Positions 7,645 through 16,473 of a stretch of DNA of 42,266 bases are shown in pieces; position 1 is the stretch's first letter, and each line of letters begins with the position of its first letter. Source of the DNA: a virus. Location of the stretch: positions 1-42,266 of the IMG/VR virus record IMGVR_UViG_3300031566_000118; one strand, written 5' to 3'. The position numbers and the translations under genes are program-made. A model generated the notes under the pieces. The model did no database searches and was not told where the DNA came from. It was given only the letters and a program-made list of their open reading frames with translations.

Positions 7645-8306
7645 AAAATAAAAATATCATAGTAGCTCGGAACTTAATCAGATGCCTCGACCTCGACAGC
7701 CTCCGAAACGCAGAAGTTGTGGCAAATCTCGTGCGCTGTTTCGGGATTGTCGCATGGCCGCAGTCAACCGGCCCGGAAATGCAGTTCATTGTTCCTGTAG
7801 GAATAGCACAGACTCCCCAGCAGATCGCCAAGGCCCTTGTCTATGTGAGCCAATTTAAGATCACTTCATTCTGTGAGATCGGCGTCATGCACGGCGGAAA
7901 TTTTCTTTTCTGTTCGGAATATCTCCGGCGATTCAACTCAAATATTCGATGTATAGGCATTGATCCGGCGGATTGTCTTGACCCGGAGATCCGGGAGATT
8001 ATCGAAAAAGAGGTATGGTTGAGTTTCAAACCTTCCACAAGCGATGACATCGCGGGTATGATCTTCGATCTCATCTTCATTGACGGAGATCACACAATGC
8101 CCTGGCTCGTGAGGGACTGGGAGAATGTCGGGCGGCTTTCAAAGATATGCGCTTTTCATGACCTACAGGAGCCTACGTGTCCCGACGTGGCGGTATTTTG
8201 GGAAATACTAAACGGTGAAAATAAAGAGAAGTTTGAATTTCTTGACGATCCATCTGGGCGCAAGATACATGGGATCGGGATTATTCATGCAAAAGGAATC
8301 GAATGA
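7641..8306 (+). CDS. class I SAM-dependent methyltransferase (Methyltransf_24 / CmcI-like)
   Basis: 221 residues from the ATG at 7641, chosen because it overlaps the previous stop; an in-frame TTG at 7593 lies inside the previous gene. The SAM-binding loop CEIGVMHGGNF is at ~78-88, an acidic ribose-binding strand CIGIDPAD follows, and the post-motif IDGDHTMPWLVRDWE is at ~147-161. These motifs fit O-methyltransferases that act on sugars or small molecules. The stop overlaps the glycosyltransferase at 8303 by ATGA, so the two probably act in one pathway. Confidence 0.8.
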   Translation: MKNKNIIVARNLIRCLDLDSLRNAEVVANLVRCFGIVAWPQSTGPEMQFIVPVGIAQTPQQIAKALVYVSQFKITSFCEIGVMHGGNFLFCSEYLRRFNSNIRCIGIDPADCLDPEIREIIEKEVWLSFKPSTSDDIAGMIFDLIFIDGDHTMPWLVRDWENVGRLSKICAFHDLQEPTCPDVAVFWEILNGENKEKFEFLDDPSGRKIHGIGIIHAKGIE

Positions 8307-9637
8307 AAAATGTTCACCTTTTCATGCCGTTCACAAGGTACGAACTCTGGTCGAAATTGCTTGACGCATATCGGCCAATGAACGTGATTCTGCATCCGCT
8401 CACGTTCACGGGTACACCGCCGGTTGAATATTCTGAGGAATGGATTCAGCCCTTCGTTTACAACAAACCGAAATATGGTGACTTCGGAGTTCCCCTGCAC
8501 AACGCATTTATACGAGAATTTCCCATCGCCGATGATGACTATTATGTCCAAATGGCAGATGATGATATGTATGAGTCGGGGGTATTCGATTCTATCAGAA
8601 AACTCGATGATCCCGTGGTAATTATCTCCATGAAACGCGGAGATTGTGTTCCCCCCAACGCACTTCCAGAACGGGCATACCCGACAAATACCCTTCTGGC
8701 AAAACCCGAAAATATGGTTGTCGGAAAAGTAGGCGGTGAACAGGTCTTTATGAAGGGATCTGTTTTGAAACTAGTTCAGTATGATGAAAATTATCCGGCT
8801 ATCGCCGATGGATTGATGGCCGAATACCTCAAGACCATATATCCAATTCATTATGAACCAGACCTGTTTGCTCTTTTCAATTTCTATGAGCCTGGGCGAT
8901 GGGATAAAGGCGAAGCGAAGACGCACGGGAATACTGGTTTAAATGATAGCATGTTAAACATCCAATTTGGGGTGATGGTCAATGACCAAGTGCGTCTTGA
9001 TATGGTTCTCCGGCAATCGCAAATTAAAGGCAATATGCACTATCTCGACGAACCCGAATCAGCTACAAAGGGACTGAATAAACTCCTTGCCGTGATGGAG
9101 GCTGAAGGTGCGGACATAGCGGTCCTTTGTCACCAGGATATGTTTTTCCGGCACGATTGGATCAAGCAGGTTGAGGAACAATTGGCGAAACTACCCGATT
9201 CATGGCTTGTTGCCGGAGTTATCGGGAAGGATATGCGGGGACGGATATGCGGCAAATTTCATGCCATGCAGATCCCTCTTTACCATGATACTTCAGAGAT
9301 TCATAACTTTCCGGAACCCGCATGTTGTCTTGATGAATGCGTTCTTATTGTTAATCTTAAAAGGGGGTTTAGGTTTGATGAGGGCTTGGAAGGATTTGAT
9401 TTGTATGGAACATTAATTGTTTTGCAGGCATGGCAAATGGGTTTAACGGCTTGGGTTATCGATGCTTTTTGTGAGCATTATTCTTTGCGGCCACTTCCAT
9501 ATTTTCCAGATGAGTCATTTCGGAATGGTTTTAAATGGATTTATAACAAGTTCAATAAAAAAGTGATTAGGATTGATTCAACAGCAGCGGAATTTTCCGC
9601 AGAAAAAACAGAGCTTGAAACGCCAACGGCGGTATAG
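8303..9637 (+). CDS. two-domain GT-A glycosyltransferase
   Basis: 444 residues. Residues ~1-215 have a GT-A-like core with a DxD-type acidic motif in VQMADDDMYESGVF (~82-95). Residues ~225-430 resemble a second nucleotide-sugar domain with the phrase ADIAVLCHQDMFFRHDWIKQ (~270-290), as in GT2-like (Glyco_tranf_2_5-type) enzymes. Codon use and G+C are higher in the first two-thirds than in the last 300 bases, which are AT-rich, suggesting a mosaic origin. It is coupled to the methyltransferase upstream. Confidence 0.75.
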   Translation: MKNVHLFMPFTRYELWSKLLDAYRPMNVILHPLTFTGTPPVEYSEEWIQPFVYNKPKYGDFGVPLHNAFIREFPIADDDYYVQMADDDMYESGVFDSIRKLDDPVVIISMKRGDCVPPNALPERAYPTNTLLAKPENMVVGKVGGEQVFMKGSVLKLVQYDENYPAIADGLMAEYLKTIYPIHYEPDLFALFNFYEPGRWDKGEAKTHGNTGLNDSMLNIQFGVMVNDQVRLDMVLRQSQIKGNMHYLDEPESATKGLNKLLAVMEAEGADIAVLCHQDMFFRHDWIKQVEEQLAKLPDSWLVAGVIGKDMRGRICGKFHAMQIPLYHDTSEIHNFPEPACCLDECVLIVNLKRGFRFDEGLEGFDLYGTLIVLQAWQMGLTAWVIDAFCEHYSLRPLPYFPDESFRNGFKWIYNKFNKKVIRIDSTAAEFSAEKTELETPTAV

Positions 9638-9656
9638 AGGAATATAGTGGGAAGTA

Positions 9657-9719
9657 ATGTTTTTTGATGAAACGCAAGTTAATGAAGTGAACGTAATACA
9701 ACAATTAGGAGGGAAGTAA
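9657..9719 (+). CDS. possible 20-residue leader frame before the tail tube
   Basis: ATG at 9657 after a GGGAAG site opens a 20-codon frame (MFFDETQVNEVNVIQQLGGK) whose end lies in the ribosome binding site of the tail tube gene. It could couple translation of the tail tube, or be chance. Confidence 0.25.
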   Translation: MFFDETQVNEVNVIQQLGGK

Positions 9720-9720
9720 A

Positions 9721-10146
9721 ATGAAGATTTCAGGTAAAGCTGGGTATGTGATGTATGGCGGCAATACGATTGCCGAACTTACGGAATGGGCAATAACCGG
9801 AGTATCAATGGCGGTTATCAAAAAAGATCCTGCTTTTGCGGATACTGTCGTTGAAAAGATTGCTGATGGAGTTGCGGAACCCGGATCGGTTTCATTCAAA
9901 GGGAATTACGATCCGAATGATTCAACCGGTCAGACATTGTTAGCAGCAGCATGTAAGGCGGGGATTGGGATATACAATCTGTATCTCTACGCAGCCGCTG
10001 CTACCTGGTGGCATGTTGGTACTGGTGGCACAATCCTTATTAGCAAAGCAGATGCCGTCACGCTTCCAAGGAGTGGGATGGGAGTTATCGACTTTGCGGG
10101 AGAGGTTGAAGGCGCATGTATGGAGCAGGTAGGTACAGGATCATAA
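9721..10146 (+). CDS. major tail tube protein
   Basis: 141 residues. The opening SGKAGYVMYGGNTIAELTEWAITGVSM and the repeated pattern of strands with VSFKGNYDPNDSTGQ and an AGEVEGACMEQ close are characteristic of tube proteins of long non-contractile tails. A very strong AGGAGG site precedes it, as expected for an abundant virion protein. The tail chaperone gene with frameshift follows directly, which is the conserved order in siphoviruses. Confidence 0.85.
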   Translation: MKISGKAGYVMYGGNTIAELTEWAITGVSMAVIKKDPAFADTVVEKIADGVAEPGSVSFKGNYDPNDSTGQTLLAAACKAGIGIYNLYLYAAAATWWHVGTGGTILISKADAVTLPRSGMGVIDFAGEVEGACMEQVGTGS

Positions 10147-10170
10147 CAATAGCAGAAAGGAAATCTTATT

Positions 10171-10650
10171 ATGTTGATTGACCTTGATGTCTCACAGGGA
10201 GAATGGTTTCCGTTTTTCGGTTCACATATCGATCAAGCAACTGGCGATGTTGTTTATCATGACCCGGAGCCGGATGCGCGAGCACAAATCAGAAGCACAG
10301 CTCCGTTCTTTGAACTGAAATTGAAGGGCAGGGAAAGACGCAGGGAACACGTCTTCAATCCCAAATCCAGGGGTATGGATCGAATAACATATTTCAAAGA
10401 CCAAACCGTTGAAGAACAGATGGTTGAACTCGATGAAATGTACGACTATGCCATTACAGAACTAGAGGGATTCAAAGACAAGCGCACGGGGAAGGTAATA
10501 GACTGCACAAGGGAAAATAAGGCGCTCTTGCGACACAATGAGGTGTTCAATCGCTACTTTAATCGCTGCCAACAAATCCTGCATGGCAGCAGCATTAAAG
10601 ATAAAGAGGACGCCGAAAAAAACTCCTCGACTCCGCAGGATGGGCAATAG
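10171..10650 (+). CDS. tail assembly chaperone (gpG-like), zero-frame product
   Basis: 159 residues; begins with a tube-like beta segment and continues with the helical EEQMVELDEMYDYAITELEGFKD. Position between tube and tape measure and the in-frame A AAAAAC slip site near its 3' end identify it as the short product of a G/GT chaperone pair. Most ribosomes should end here at TAG 10648-10650; a minority should shift to the -1 frame and make a 257-residue fusion. The chaperone pair coats the tape measure while the tube polymerises around it. Confidence 0.82.
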   Translation: MLIDLDVSQGEWFPFFGSHIDQATGDVVYHDPEPDARAQIRSTAPFFELKLKGRERRREHVFNPKSRGMDRITYFKDQTVEEQMVELDEMYDYAITELEGFKDKRTGKVIDCTRENKALLRHNEVFNRYFNRCQQILHGSSIKDKEDAEKNSSTPQDGQ

Positions 10651-10671
10651 AGTATGCTTCGTCTTGCGGAG
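10617..10671 (+). promoter_or_regulatory. programmed -1 ribosomal frameshift signal
   Basis: A AAA AAC (10617-10623) is read in the zero frame as xxA AAA AAC, the canonical slippery heptamer. Seven bases later a stem begins: 10631-10642 pairs with 10660-10671 over 12 bp (two G-U pairs) around a 17-nt loop. After slipping, the -1 frame is open from CTC at 10623 to the stop at 10943. All three elements (heptamer, spacer, stem) match known G/GT frameshift sites. Confidence 0.88.
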
Positions 10672-10943
10672 GATGCAGGAAGATGTATGCGAGGAGAATG
10701 CCCCCTGAAGAGCCTCCGTGTGCGGCATGCAGGATAGACCCGGTTGAAGAAAATGGAGATGCACTAAGGATATTCTTCATTGTTCAGAACCAGTTTGTGA
10801 TGGGATTTAATGGACCTGTAAGTATTAATCAGCTTGCAATACATGAGGCCATTAGGCTTTACGAGGTTGCTGACCATCAGGGATGCTTCGAGGGGGTCTT
10901 GCGGCTGGGGCGATGGTGGATCGAGAAGATGAGGGAGAGATAA
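10623..10943 (+). CDS. tail assembly chaperone extension (T part of G-T fusion), -1 frame
   Basis: The -1 frame is open from the slip site; an internal ATG at 10683 exists but has no good ribosome binding site. The extension contains YASSCGGC and EEPPCAACRID (two CxxC pairs, a possible zinc site), then a helical stretch INQLAIHEAIRLYEV and ends in RLGRWWIEKMRER, similar in layout to gpT-like/DUF1799-type chaperone parts. It should exist mainly as the C-terminal part of a 257-residue fusion with the upstream product. Confidence 0.8.
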   Translation, partial: LLDSAGWAIEYASSCGGCRKMYARRMPPEEPPCAACRIDPVEENGDALRIFFIVQNQFVMGFNGPVSINQLAIHEAIRLYEVADHQGCFEGVLRLGRWWIEKMRER

Positions 10944-10968
10944 CGATAATGTGCAAAGAGGCAACGCC

Positions 10969-11358
10969 ATGAGAATATCCAACTGGAACCCTAACAAATT
11001 CGATGAAGAATTTGACAATGTAGCCATTGAACGCCTTGTCGAGGCTGGTGAGGTTGTGGCTGGTGCGGCTCGTCAAAAATGTCCTGTCGGGACCATTAGC
11101 AGACCTATGTATAAAACCGGACCTTATGCGGGTCAACCCTGGACAGCTAGGGATGCAGGGCAACTCAAAAAGTCTATCCGGGTTACTCGTAAGCACTCAA
11201 AGACTGGAAAACTATTAGCGAAAAAGAGGGATGTCCGTATCTATGTAGGTAATTTCCTGGCGTACTATGCTTCGATTGTTGAATACTCAAAACCGTTTAT
11301 GAGGCCTGCTCTGGCTCAATCAATACCTGCAATTAAGACAATCATAGGGGTGAAGTAA
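10969..11358 (+). CDS. HK97 gp10-like tail/neck protein
   Basis: 129 residues from ATG 10969, which has AGAGG 7 bases upstream; an in-frame GTG at 10951 has none. The pattern ..ERLVEAGEVVAGAARQKCPVGT.., then DAGQLKKSIRV, VYVGNFLAYYASIVEYSKPFMRPAL is that of HK97 gp10-type proteins (helix, cysteine/proline 'CPVGT', SIR strand, 'YA..VEYS..PFMRPA' close). In many phages this gene lies between the adaptor and the tail terminator; here it follows the chaperones. Confidence 0.82.
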   Translation: MRISNWNPNKFDEEFDNVAIERLVEAGEVVAGAARQKCPVGTISRPMYKTGPYAGQPWTARDAGQLKKSIRVTRKHSKTGKLLAKKRDVRIYVGNFLAYYASIVEYSKPFMRPALAQSIPAIKTIIGVK

Positions 11359-11359
11359 A

Positions 11360-12514
11360 GTGGCGCAATTCTCCGAAGAACATAGAAGAAAACTATCTGA
11401 GGCAGCGAAACGACGTTGGCAAGATCCTGAGTATTGCAAGGAAATGGCATCCATCGTGATAACGGATGAAGGCAGAAAGGCGATATCCGATAGCATGAAA
11501 GCTAGATGGCAAGATTCGGAATATAAAAAGAATCATCCGAAAGTTAATCTATCTGAATCAGCAAGGCGTAGTATATCTGAGAAAGCCAAAAAAAGATGGT
11601 CCGATCCTATATTTAAATCACGAGTAACAAAGAAAATAGGCAAAACAGCCAAGGAAGTTTGGGAACGACCTGGATACAAAGAAAAAATGTCCGAATCTTT
11701 AAGGGGATGTTGTGCTGGCGAAAAGAACCATATGTGGGGGAAAAAGCTATCAATAGAAGGTCGCAAAAAGCTAAGTGAGGCACATAAGGGAATCCAAGCT
11801 GGAGAAAATCATCCAATGTTCGGCAAACATCATTCTAATGAATCAAAACAGAAAATGAGTGAATCCCATAATGATTATCAATCTGGGGAAGGGCACCCGA
11901 TGTTTGGGAGGCATCATTCTGAAGACTCCAAAGCAAAGATAATCGCGGCTCATTTAGGCATCCCATTATCAGAGGAACATAAAAAGAAAATAGGAAAAGC
12001 CAGCAAGAGAGTTTGGGCAACAATAGATGAAGAAAAAAAGAAAGTATGGCGACAGAAAATAGGTGATGGCAACAAGGGAAAAATTATTTCTAAAGAATCC
12101 AGAGAAAAATTATCCAAAGCACACAAGAAACTTTGGGAAAACCCAGAACACGCAAAAAAATGCCTCGTTTTTAATTCTCCTAACAAGTGCGAAACTAAAC
12201 TTATGAATCTTTTGGATAAAATATATCCTGGCGAATGGAAATTTGTAGGGGACGGACAGGTTGTTATAGACGGGAAATGCCCTGATTTTATCAATATAAA
12301 TGGGAGGAAACAGATTATAGAGCTTTACGGCGAAAGATGGCACCAGGATGATGATCCGCAAGACAGGATCAATGTATTCAAACCATTTGGATATGATACC
12401 TTAATCATCTGGGTGAAAGAATTATCAAACAAAAAAAGGTTAGAGCGCACGCTTGTTACCTTTTGCCAAGGAGATCCTAACTTTTTGGTATTGGAAAAAG
12501 GAGGTTGTCGATAA
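11360..12514 (+). CDS. free-standing homing endonuclease, NUMOD3 repeats plus Vsr/EDxHD-like nuclease
   Basis: 384 residues, GTG start 2 nt after the previous stop. Residues ~1-270 contain many NUMOD3-type DNA-binding units, e.g. GENHPMFGKHHSNESKQKMS and GEGHPMFGRHHSEDSKAKI, and N-terminal 'RRKLSEAAKRRWQDPEY' units. Residues ~275-384 form a PD-(D/E)XK/Vsr-like nuclease: CETKLMNLLD, CPDFIN (acidic), IIELYGERWHQDD and a closing DTLIIWVKEL. AT-richer than its flanks. It splits the tail operon without an intron, so it is a mobile, free-standing endonuclease gene. It also supplies the ribosome binding site for the tape measure. Confidence 0.85.
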   Translation: MAQFSEEHRRKLSEAAKRRWQDPEYCKEMASIVITDEGRKAISDSMKARWQDSEYKKNHPKVNLSESARRSISEKAKKRWSDPIFKSRVTKKIGKTAKEVWERPGYKEKMSESLRGCCAGEKNHMWGKKLSIEGRKKLSEAHKGIQAGENHPMFGKHHSNESKQKMSESHNDYQSGEGHPMFGRHHSEDSKAKIIAAHLGIPLSEEHKKKIGKASKRVWATIDEEKKKVWRQKIGDGNKGKIISKESREKLSKAHKKLWENPEHAKKCLVFNSPNKCETKLMNLLDKIYPGEWKFVGDGQVVIDGKCPDFININGRKQIIELYGERWHQDDDPQDRINVFKPFGYDTLIIWVKELSNKKRLERTLVTFCQGDPNFLVLEKGGCR

Positions 12515-12574
12515 TGGCTGGTAAACCTATCGGCACGGTATTTCGTATCTCTTGATTTAGACAAAACAAGGTAC
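12514..12574 (+). other. out-of-frame original start of the tape-measure gene
   Basis: AAAGGAGG (12497-12504) and ATG 12514 (overlapping the TAA of the endonuclease) open MAGKPIGTVF, a normal tape-measure N-terminus, but the frame stops at TGA 12553. If one base (C12544) is skipped, translation continues as VSLDLDKTRYMKGQQ into the long frame. A single-base insertion, a sequencing error, or a +1 shift at TTT-C would each explain this. Confidence 0.75.
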
Positions 12575-15500
12575 ATGAAAGGCCAGCAGACCCTTTTCAA
12601 AGAGGCCCAAGATGGCGCATCTGTCCTTGAAAAGAACTTTAAGAATCTGGGTATCAAATCCGGGGCGACTTTTGATCTCATGCGGGCGCAGGCCGAGAAG
12701 TCCTTTGAAGCCATTCAAAAGAGCGGCAAGGCTACGGCAGATGATCTTGTCCGGGCAGAAAAGGCTAAGACCGACAAAATCAAGCAACTCAATGAGGAGC
12801 AGTACGGACACCAAAAGACTCTTTTAGAAGACCTGAAAAATCATTGGAAGGCATACGCGATAGCGGTAACGGCCGCTGTATATGCGGCTCAGAAAATAGC
12901 GGTGAAATCAATCTCATTGGCTATGGAACAGGAAAAGGCTGAGGTTGCTTTAGCTGCATCCCTGAGAGCCAATAATGAATATACCAAGGAGCTTGTCAAG
13001 AGTTATGCTGATTTTGCTTCTGGTATTCAGGCAGTTACGACATACGGGGATGAAGAAGTCTTGAAGTTAATGGCGCTTCAGAAAAACCTTGGCGTGACTT
13101 CTGATAGGCTGGAAGATGCTACTAAGATGACTATCGGTCTTGCTGCTGCAACGGGGCGAGATGTGCAATCTATGGCAATGTATATTGCCCTTGCGGAGCA
13201 GGGCGAGTTTACAATGCTCCGAAGGTATATCCCTGCCCTTCGGTCTACCACTGATGCCACTGAACAATTACAAATTATAACAGAGTTCGCAGCAAGGGGC
13301 TTTGAGGTTGCGAAGGAAAATGCCAAGACCTTCTCCGGTGGCCTGGACCAGCTAAAAAATCTCTTTGGAGACTTACAGGAACGCGTAGGGAATGTGGTTG
13401 TCAAGAATGAAGTCTTATTGCATTTAATGGAAGAGGGCAAATCAACCTTACTGGAATGGATTGATAAAGTTGAACAATGGGTAAATGCCAATGATAAACT
13501 AATAGAACAAAAGACGTATGAAACTATTGATAAGATAAAGGCAAGCATCCAAGGTATCGTTGATATTTACAATGCACTTCCTGAAGGAATTGTAGGGGCT
13601 GGTGCCGTTGGCCTTGTGGGAAGGATACTCATAGGCCATCCAGCCGGATTATTGCTTGGCCTATTGCCACTTATAGCTGCCCAGATAGATAATCTTGCAA
13701 AAAAGATGAGTGGTCTTAGTGTTGCTGAACTTTATGAGGAGCATCAAAAATTAATCGATAATATGTATGCTGCCTCTAAAGCCGGGATCCCATACGAAGA
13801 ATGGTCTGCAATATTCGGCGGCGGTAAGGGCGGTAAGGGTGCAGGGGGTGAATTTGGAACGGTTGTAAGTGATGAAATCAAGAAGATTGCAAAAGCCTTG
13901 GAGGAAGAGGCAGATGCTATCGAGAAGGTAAAGAAGCTCGCAAAGGATCTTTATGGTCCCACTAAGATTTCCGCTGCCGATGCTGAAAAAATTCTTAAAG
14001 ATGTCACCGATGAGATGGACAAATTTAACGCTGCGAGTGAGGAGGCTTGGGCGACTTATCAGAACCTTCATGATGAACGTTTCAATCTGGGCGATGCCGC
14101 TGGTGACTTAGAAACCCTGAAAGAATTGACTTGGGGATGGGCGAATGAATTACAGGCTGTTGCGGATCTGGAAAAAGAGATCGCAGTGGGAATGGAAGCG
14201 ACTGAGTGGAGCCTAGGGAAAGCTAACGAACAAACAAAAAAAGCATACGAAGAGGCAGAAAAAGCCGCCGAGAAAGCCGCAAAAGAATATGAAGCTATTT
14301 GGACTCATGCGCTTGAAGGCTTGCAGGATGCCTTCAGGGACTTTTGGTACAACGTGCTCGATGGGCAGATAGATAACTGGGAGAGTTTCCTGGATGAAAT
14401 ATCCAACTTGTTCAAGAAAATGCTGTCAGAGCTTATCGCGTATGCCATGACGAAGCAGATAATAATTCCTGTCGTGGGTAGCATATTCGGCACAGCAGGC
14501 ACTTCACTTTTAGGTCAAGCGGGTACGAGTGCCGGTGGAAGTCTTCTTGGAAATCTAGGTATGAATTTGGCGGGTAAACTCGGTTACGAAGTAGGATATG
14601 CTGGGATTACGGGCGGCATTCCTTCGCTCGGGTCCCTTCTCAATACTCCTATCGGTGGGGGCGAGGTTTATGGTGCCATGTATGGCGGGGGTATGTCGGG
14701 CACCTCAAGCATGGGGGCGACTTTAGGCACGACCGGATTTCTTGCGGCTGCTGCAGCCATGGCTTACTATATCATATCAGAGACATTGAATAAGAATAAA
14801 CGGCCTACTGCGGGTACTGAATTTACTATCGGAAGAGGTGGACCGGAGGAATCGCTATTGACAGGGGAATTGGGGTATGTCGGTTCCTCTAATCTTTCTG
14901 CCGATATGATAAATCAGGTAATTGAGCAGAATCAGGCAATCCTTGATGATGCCCTGGGGTTCTATCAAACGCTATATGACAACTTGGGGCCAGAGGCTCA
15001 GCAGAATATCCTTGCACAATTAGACGATCTTACGCCTTTTAAAATTACTGCAAACCTTGGGGGCGAAGCGTCAAATACAACGCGCCAAATGACCGAAGAA
15101 GAACGGACATATTTTCAAGGTATAGCGGCCCAAAGAGATGCACTGGTAATAAGAACCTGGGATGATTGGATGGGGGTATTTATCGAGACCATTTCTGATA
15201 CTAGTCTTTATGATGAGTTGAACTTGCAATTACAACGAGTAGATCTCGCAGCTAATACTATCTTTGAATCCTTGGGTACAGCATATACGCACTATTGGGA
15301 TGAAGCTATAGGCCAGTGGGTTAAATATTGGGAAGACAGCAGTGATTTCTTTACAGGTTCAGAACACCCCAGCGTATTTAAGCTAGTTGGTCATACTATC
15401 GGTGCTCCATTTGCCGAGGAATTCATATCAAGCATACGAGAGGGATTTGAAGGATCGGATGTTTTTGATATCGCATCGGAACAACTCAAGGGTCTCCTGG

Positions 15501-16456
15501 ACACTCTTACGGTAGGTAATTTCGTTGATGACATTGAGCTATTCCTAACTCAGTTAAATCAAGTGGGAATTGCGATTAATAATGCCGAGGTGATATGGGA
15601 GAGCTTTCAGCGATTTATCGATACGAGCGCGGAGTCCACGAATGCAGTTACTGAAGCGATTGCAACTGCTAACCAGCAGTTTGATGCCTATCTGGTAGCA
15701 TTGGAAGAGGTAGGCATTGACCTTTCTTTAGTGACCGACCTTGAGGGTAAACGAGCGCAGGCGATAGAGAAGACCATTGAAAAATTGGCTGAGCCTATCT
15801 GGAAACCCATCAAGGATATTATCGCAAAGAATACCCTTTCCTCTTTCAATTACGAACTACAAAACCTCAATGAATGGTATGAAACCCAGCTTGACAGCAT
15901 CAAGGGCTTTGAGACGGAGGCCCCGGACATTTTTACCCAGATGCTTGCCAACCTGAACGAAGCCGCCGGATACCAGGCTCAAAATCTCATTGACAATTAC
16001 ATTACTCCTGTCACTGATGAATGGCAAAATTTCTTTTCCGACCTTGCCCTATCTCAATTAGCTCCTGTCCAAAGTTATGAAGCCTATCAAATGGAATACC
16101 AGCGGCTACTCGCAATGGCCGGTCAGAGTGCAGAGGATTTTCAGAAATATTCTGATTATGTCAAGAACGAATACTTGCCCTGGATGAAAGCCTATACTGG
16201 GGAAGGCCCGGATTATAAAGACATTTGGGAATCGGTATATGCCCAAGGAACGGCAATAGGTGTACCGGGTGCAACCGAGCAAGCGCCACTGAGTCTTGAT
16301 TTGACTGGGCTGAGTAATGCCTTTCTTGATGCGATACAACCGATCCTGGAACGAGACCAATCAATAACGATAGTCATTGATGGCCACACAATAGCAGATA
16401 TCATTGTTGAACAATACAATAACGGGCATGAAGGTTTAAGGTCAATTTGGGTATAG
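12575..16456 (+). CDS. tape measure protein
   Basis: 1293 residues in the long frame (about 1313 if the displaced 20-residue start is included). The N-terminal half is alpha-helical coiled coil rich in Ala, Glu and Lys. Hydrophobic segments lie at ~337-372 and ~721-735, with a Gly-rich stretch between ~640 and 720, as in tape measures that act in DNA injection. The C-terminus is IVIDGHTIADIIVEQYNNGH followed by a GLRSIW end, reused in the next gene. It follows the chaperones. By the usual ~1.5 A per residue, the tail would be near 200 nm. The in-frame ATG 12575 has only a weak AAGG site. Confidence 0.88.
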   Translation: MKGQQTLFKEAQDGASVLEKNFKNLGIKSGATFDLMRAQAEKSFEAIQKSGKATADDLVRAEKAKTDKIKQLNEEQYGHQKTLLEDLKNHWKAYAIAVTAAVYAAQKIAVKSISLAMEQEKAEVALAASLRANNEYTKELVKSYADFASGIQAVTTYGDEEVLKLMALQKNLGVTSDRLEDATKMTIGLAAATGRDVQSMAMYIALAEQGEFTMLRRYIPALRSTTDATEQLQIITEFAARGFEVAKENAKTFSGGLDQLKNLFGDLQERVGNVVVKNEVLLHLMEEGKSTLLEWIDKVEQWVNANDKLIEQKTYETIDKIKASIQGIVDIYNALPEGIVGAGAVGLVGRILIGHPAGLLLGLLPLIAAQIDNLAKKMSGLSVAELYEEHQKLIDNMYAASKAGIPYEEWSAIFGGGKGGKGAGGEFGTVVSDEIKKIAKALEEEADAIEKVKKLAKDLYGPTKISAADAEKILKDVTDEMDKFNAASEEAWATYQNLHDERFNLGDAAGDLETLKELTWGWANELQAVADLEKEIAVGMEATEWSLGKANEQTKKAYEEAEKAAEKAAKEYEAIWTHALEGLQDAFRDFWYNVLDGQIDNWESFLDEISNLFKKMLSELIAYAMTKQIIIPVVGSIFGTAGTSLLGQAGTSAGGSLLGNLGMNLAGKLGYEVGYAGITGGIPSLGSLLNTPIGGGEVYGAMYGGGMSGTSSMGATLGTTGFLAAAAAMAYYIISETLNKNKRPTAGTEFTIGRGGPEESLLTGELGYVGSSNLSADMINQVIEQNQAILDDALGFYQTLYDNLGPEAQQNILAQLDDLTPFKITANLGGEASNTTRQMTEEERTYFQGIAAQRDALVIRTWDDWMGVFIETISDTSLYDELNLQLQRVDLAANTIFESLGTAYTHYWDEAIGQWVKYWEDSSDFFTGSEHPSVFKLVGHTIGAPFAEEFISSIREGFEGSDVFDIASEQLKGLLDTLTVGNFVDDIELFLTQLNQVGIAINNAEVIWESFQRFIDTSAESTNAVTEAIATANQQFDAYLVALEEVGIDLSLVTDLEGKRAQAIEKTIEKLAEPIWKPIKDIIAKNTLSSFNYELQNLNEWYETQLDSIKGFETEAPDIFTQMLANLNEAAGYQAQNLIDNYITPVTDEWQNFFSDLALSQLAPVQSYEAYQMEYQRLLAMAGQSAEDFQKYSDYVKNEYLPWMKAYTGEGPDYKDIWESVYAQGTAIGVPGATEQAPLSLDLTGLSNAFLDAIQPILERDQSITIVIDGHTIADIIVEQYNNGHEGLRSIWV

Positions 16457-16473
16457 TTTAAAAGGAGTTAGGT

